Of a stretch of DNA of 64,000 nucleotides, positions 62,988-64,000 are shown in pieces; the first letter of the stretch is position 1, and each line of letters opens with the position of its first letter. The stretch is from Maribacter thermophilus. GTDB lineage: Bacteria; Bacteroidota; Bacteroidia; Flavobacteriales; Flavobacteriaceae. The stretch lies in NCBI RefSeq assembly GCF_001020565.1, contig NZ_LDAS01000001.1, forward strand, positions 3,062,520 through 3,126,519, given 5' to 3'. The notes beneath the pieces are model-generated. The model was not told where the DNA came from. It searched no databases and saw nothing but the letters and a program-made list of their open reading frames with translations. The position numbers and the translations under genes were made by a program.

Positions 62988-64000
62988 ATGATTTCAAAAA
63001 CAAAAAGGTACAAGGTGGCCCTTGTGGCTCTTGTGATGGCATTCGCATGCGTTCATATGAGTTGGGCGCAACAAGTTCCTTCCCCAAAAGATGTGTATGG
63101 CTTTAGGGTAGGAGACGATTACAAATTGGCCGATTATTCGCAGATCGAGGATTATTTGACAAAGCTGGACAAAGCTTCTGATCGGGTAAAAATGGTTGAA
63201 ATAGGTAAAACGGTTCTAGGACGAAAGATGTACGTGTTGTTCATTTCAAGCGAGAATAACTTGGCCCAACTCGATAAATGGAAGGATATAAGCACCAAAC
63301 TTGCTAGGGTTCAAGTTTCAGATAGTGAAGCGGTTAAACTTTCGGAAGAAGGCAAAGCAGTTGTTTGGGTAGATGGCGGAATGCACTCTACCGAATTGGC
63401 GCATGGCCAAATGACCTCTGAACTGGCATATACCTTGGCTACATCGGAGTCTACCGAAATGAAAAAAATCAGGGAAAACGTAATTACCATATTAATGCCG
63501 GTAATGAACCCCGATGGGTTGGATATTGTTGTGGATTGGTACAAAAAAAATCTTGGGACTCCTTATGAAACCTCTCGTCCCCCCATATTGTACCATTACT
63601 ATATGGGACATGATAACAACAGGGACTGGTTTATGAATACCATGCCAGAGACATACCATGTTACCAAGATACTGTATAATGAGTGGTACCCACAGATTGT
63701 TTATAACCATCACCAATCTTCACCATCATGGACCAAAATCTCATTGCCACCATACGCAGATCCCGTAAACCCAAGAATTCACCCAGCAATAACAGCAGGA
63801 GTAAGTGAGGTTGGTTCTGCGATGACAAAAAGGTTTTCTTTGGAGAATATGCCAGGCGCCATAGCCGACAATTTCTACACCATGTTCTGGAACGGTGGAG
63901 GGCGTACGGTTCCTTATTACCATAACATGATCGGTATTCTAACGGAAACAGGACATACTTCGCCTACCCCAAGGTTCTATGACCCCGAAAAGCTACCAAA
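62988..64000 (+). CDS. M14 zinc carboxypeptidase family protein (C-terminus outside window)
   Basis: At least 337 residues; the frame is open to the right edge. Signal peptide 'VMAFACVHMSWAQ/QVP'. M14 features: 'IGKTVLGRKMYVLFIS', zinc-binding 'DGGMHSTELAHGQ' (HxxE), 'LMPVMNPDGLDIVVDWY', 'MGHDNNRDWF' (substrate Asn-Arg) and a third metal-type His in 'IVYNHHQS'. Exported peptidase. The usual catalytic Glu region would lie beyond the window. Confidence 0.9.
   Translation, partial: MISKTKRYKVALVALVMAFACVHMSWAQQVPSPKDVYGFRVGDDYKLADYSQIEDYLTKLDKASDRVKMVEIGKTVLGRKMYVLFISSENNLAQLDKWKDISTKLARVQVSDSEAVKLSEEGKAVVWVDGGMHSTELAHGQMTSELAYTLATSESTEMKKIRENVITILMPVMNPDGLDIVVDWYKKNLGTPYETSRPPILYHYYMGHDNNRDWFMNTMPETYHVTKILYNEWYPQIVYNHHQSSPSWTKISLPPYADPVNPRIHPAITAGVSEVGSAMTKRFSLENMPGAIADNFYTMFWNGGGRTVPYYHNMIGILTETGHTSPTPRFYDPEKLP

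Overview
The window looks like a chromosomal segment of a marine Flavobacteriaceae (Bacteroidota). The evidence is moderate GC, almost no Shine-Dalgarno sequences, carboxypeptidase-regulatory-domain outer-membrane barrels, many SPII lipoproteins, an IntDOT-like integrase lacking the usual first catalytic Arg, and characteristic flavobacterial core genes (lepA, rbfA next to a LolC/E-type permease, dusB, methylmalonyl-CoA epimerase).

Layout. (1) 1-19.8 kb is ordinary chromosome: a CHASE/PAS sensor kinase running off the left edge, a cation/proton antiporter, lepA, two paralogous outer-membrane barrel proteins, a three-gene operon pairing an Lgt-like membrane protein with a tetraether-synthase-like (Tes/MJ0619-like) radical SAM protein, a TolB-like lipoprotein, an M28 peptidase, dusB, a permease, rbfA and mce. 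(2) A CAT-anticodon tRNA at 19873-19946 is the attachment site of a 16 kb AT-rich integrative element. It is bounded by 28-bp direct repeats at 19920-19947 and 35895-35922. It carries a tyrosine integrase, a SRAP/HMCES protein, a Sak4-like ATPase, a DUF3871-like protein, a RepA-like ATPase, a NUMOD/GIY-YIG endonuclease, and a restriction-modification module (cytosine-5 methyltransferase, two convergent nuclease-like genes, a controller-like XRE protein with operators, and a decayed third nuclease). No relaxase or conjugation genes are visible. (3) 36.1-52.3 kb is a second variable zone. It begins with a decayed copy of the same element's left end. It then holds a TonB-like secreted protein, a type I R-M operon (hsdM, hsdS, hsdR) with a GIY-YIG gene and an ORF6N gene spliced between hsdM and hsdS, and a RAYT transposase flanked by REP-like palindromes between hsdS and hsdR. 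A 291-bp direct repeat (45100-45390 and 52039-52329) brackets about 7 kb that includes a possible nuclease operon (DUF6884-like, GIY-YIG, DUF2779). (4) From about 52.4 kb ordinary chromosome resumes: a MerC-like protein, an OmpR-type regulator, an SdiA-regulated-like protein, an MscS channel, UspA, a Gre/Rnk-like protein, glutamate dehydrogenase, an NtrC-type regulator with its histidine kinase, and an M14 carboxypeptidase running off the right edge.

The most notable items are the Lgt-like/Tes-like lipid operon (10.6-13.0 kb), the REP/RAYT and cassette-like structure inside the hsd operon, the DUF6884/GIY-YIG/DUF2779 operon inside a long direct repeat, and tandem use of one tRNA as an integration site by related elements. 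Family names are from reading protein motifs by eye. No database searches were run.
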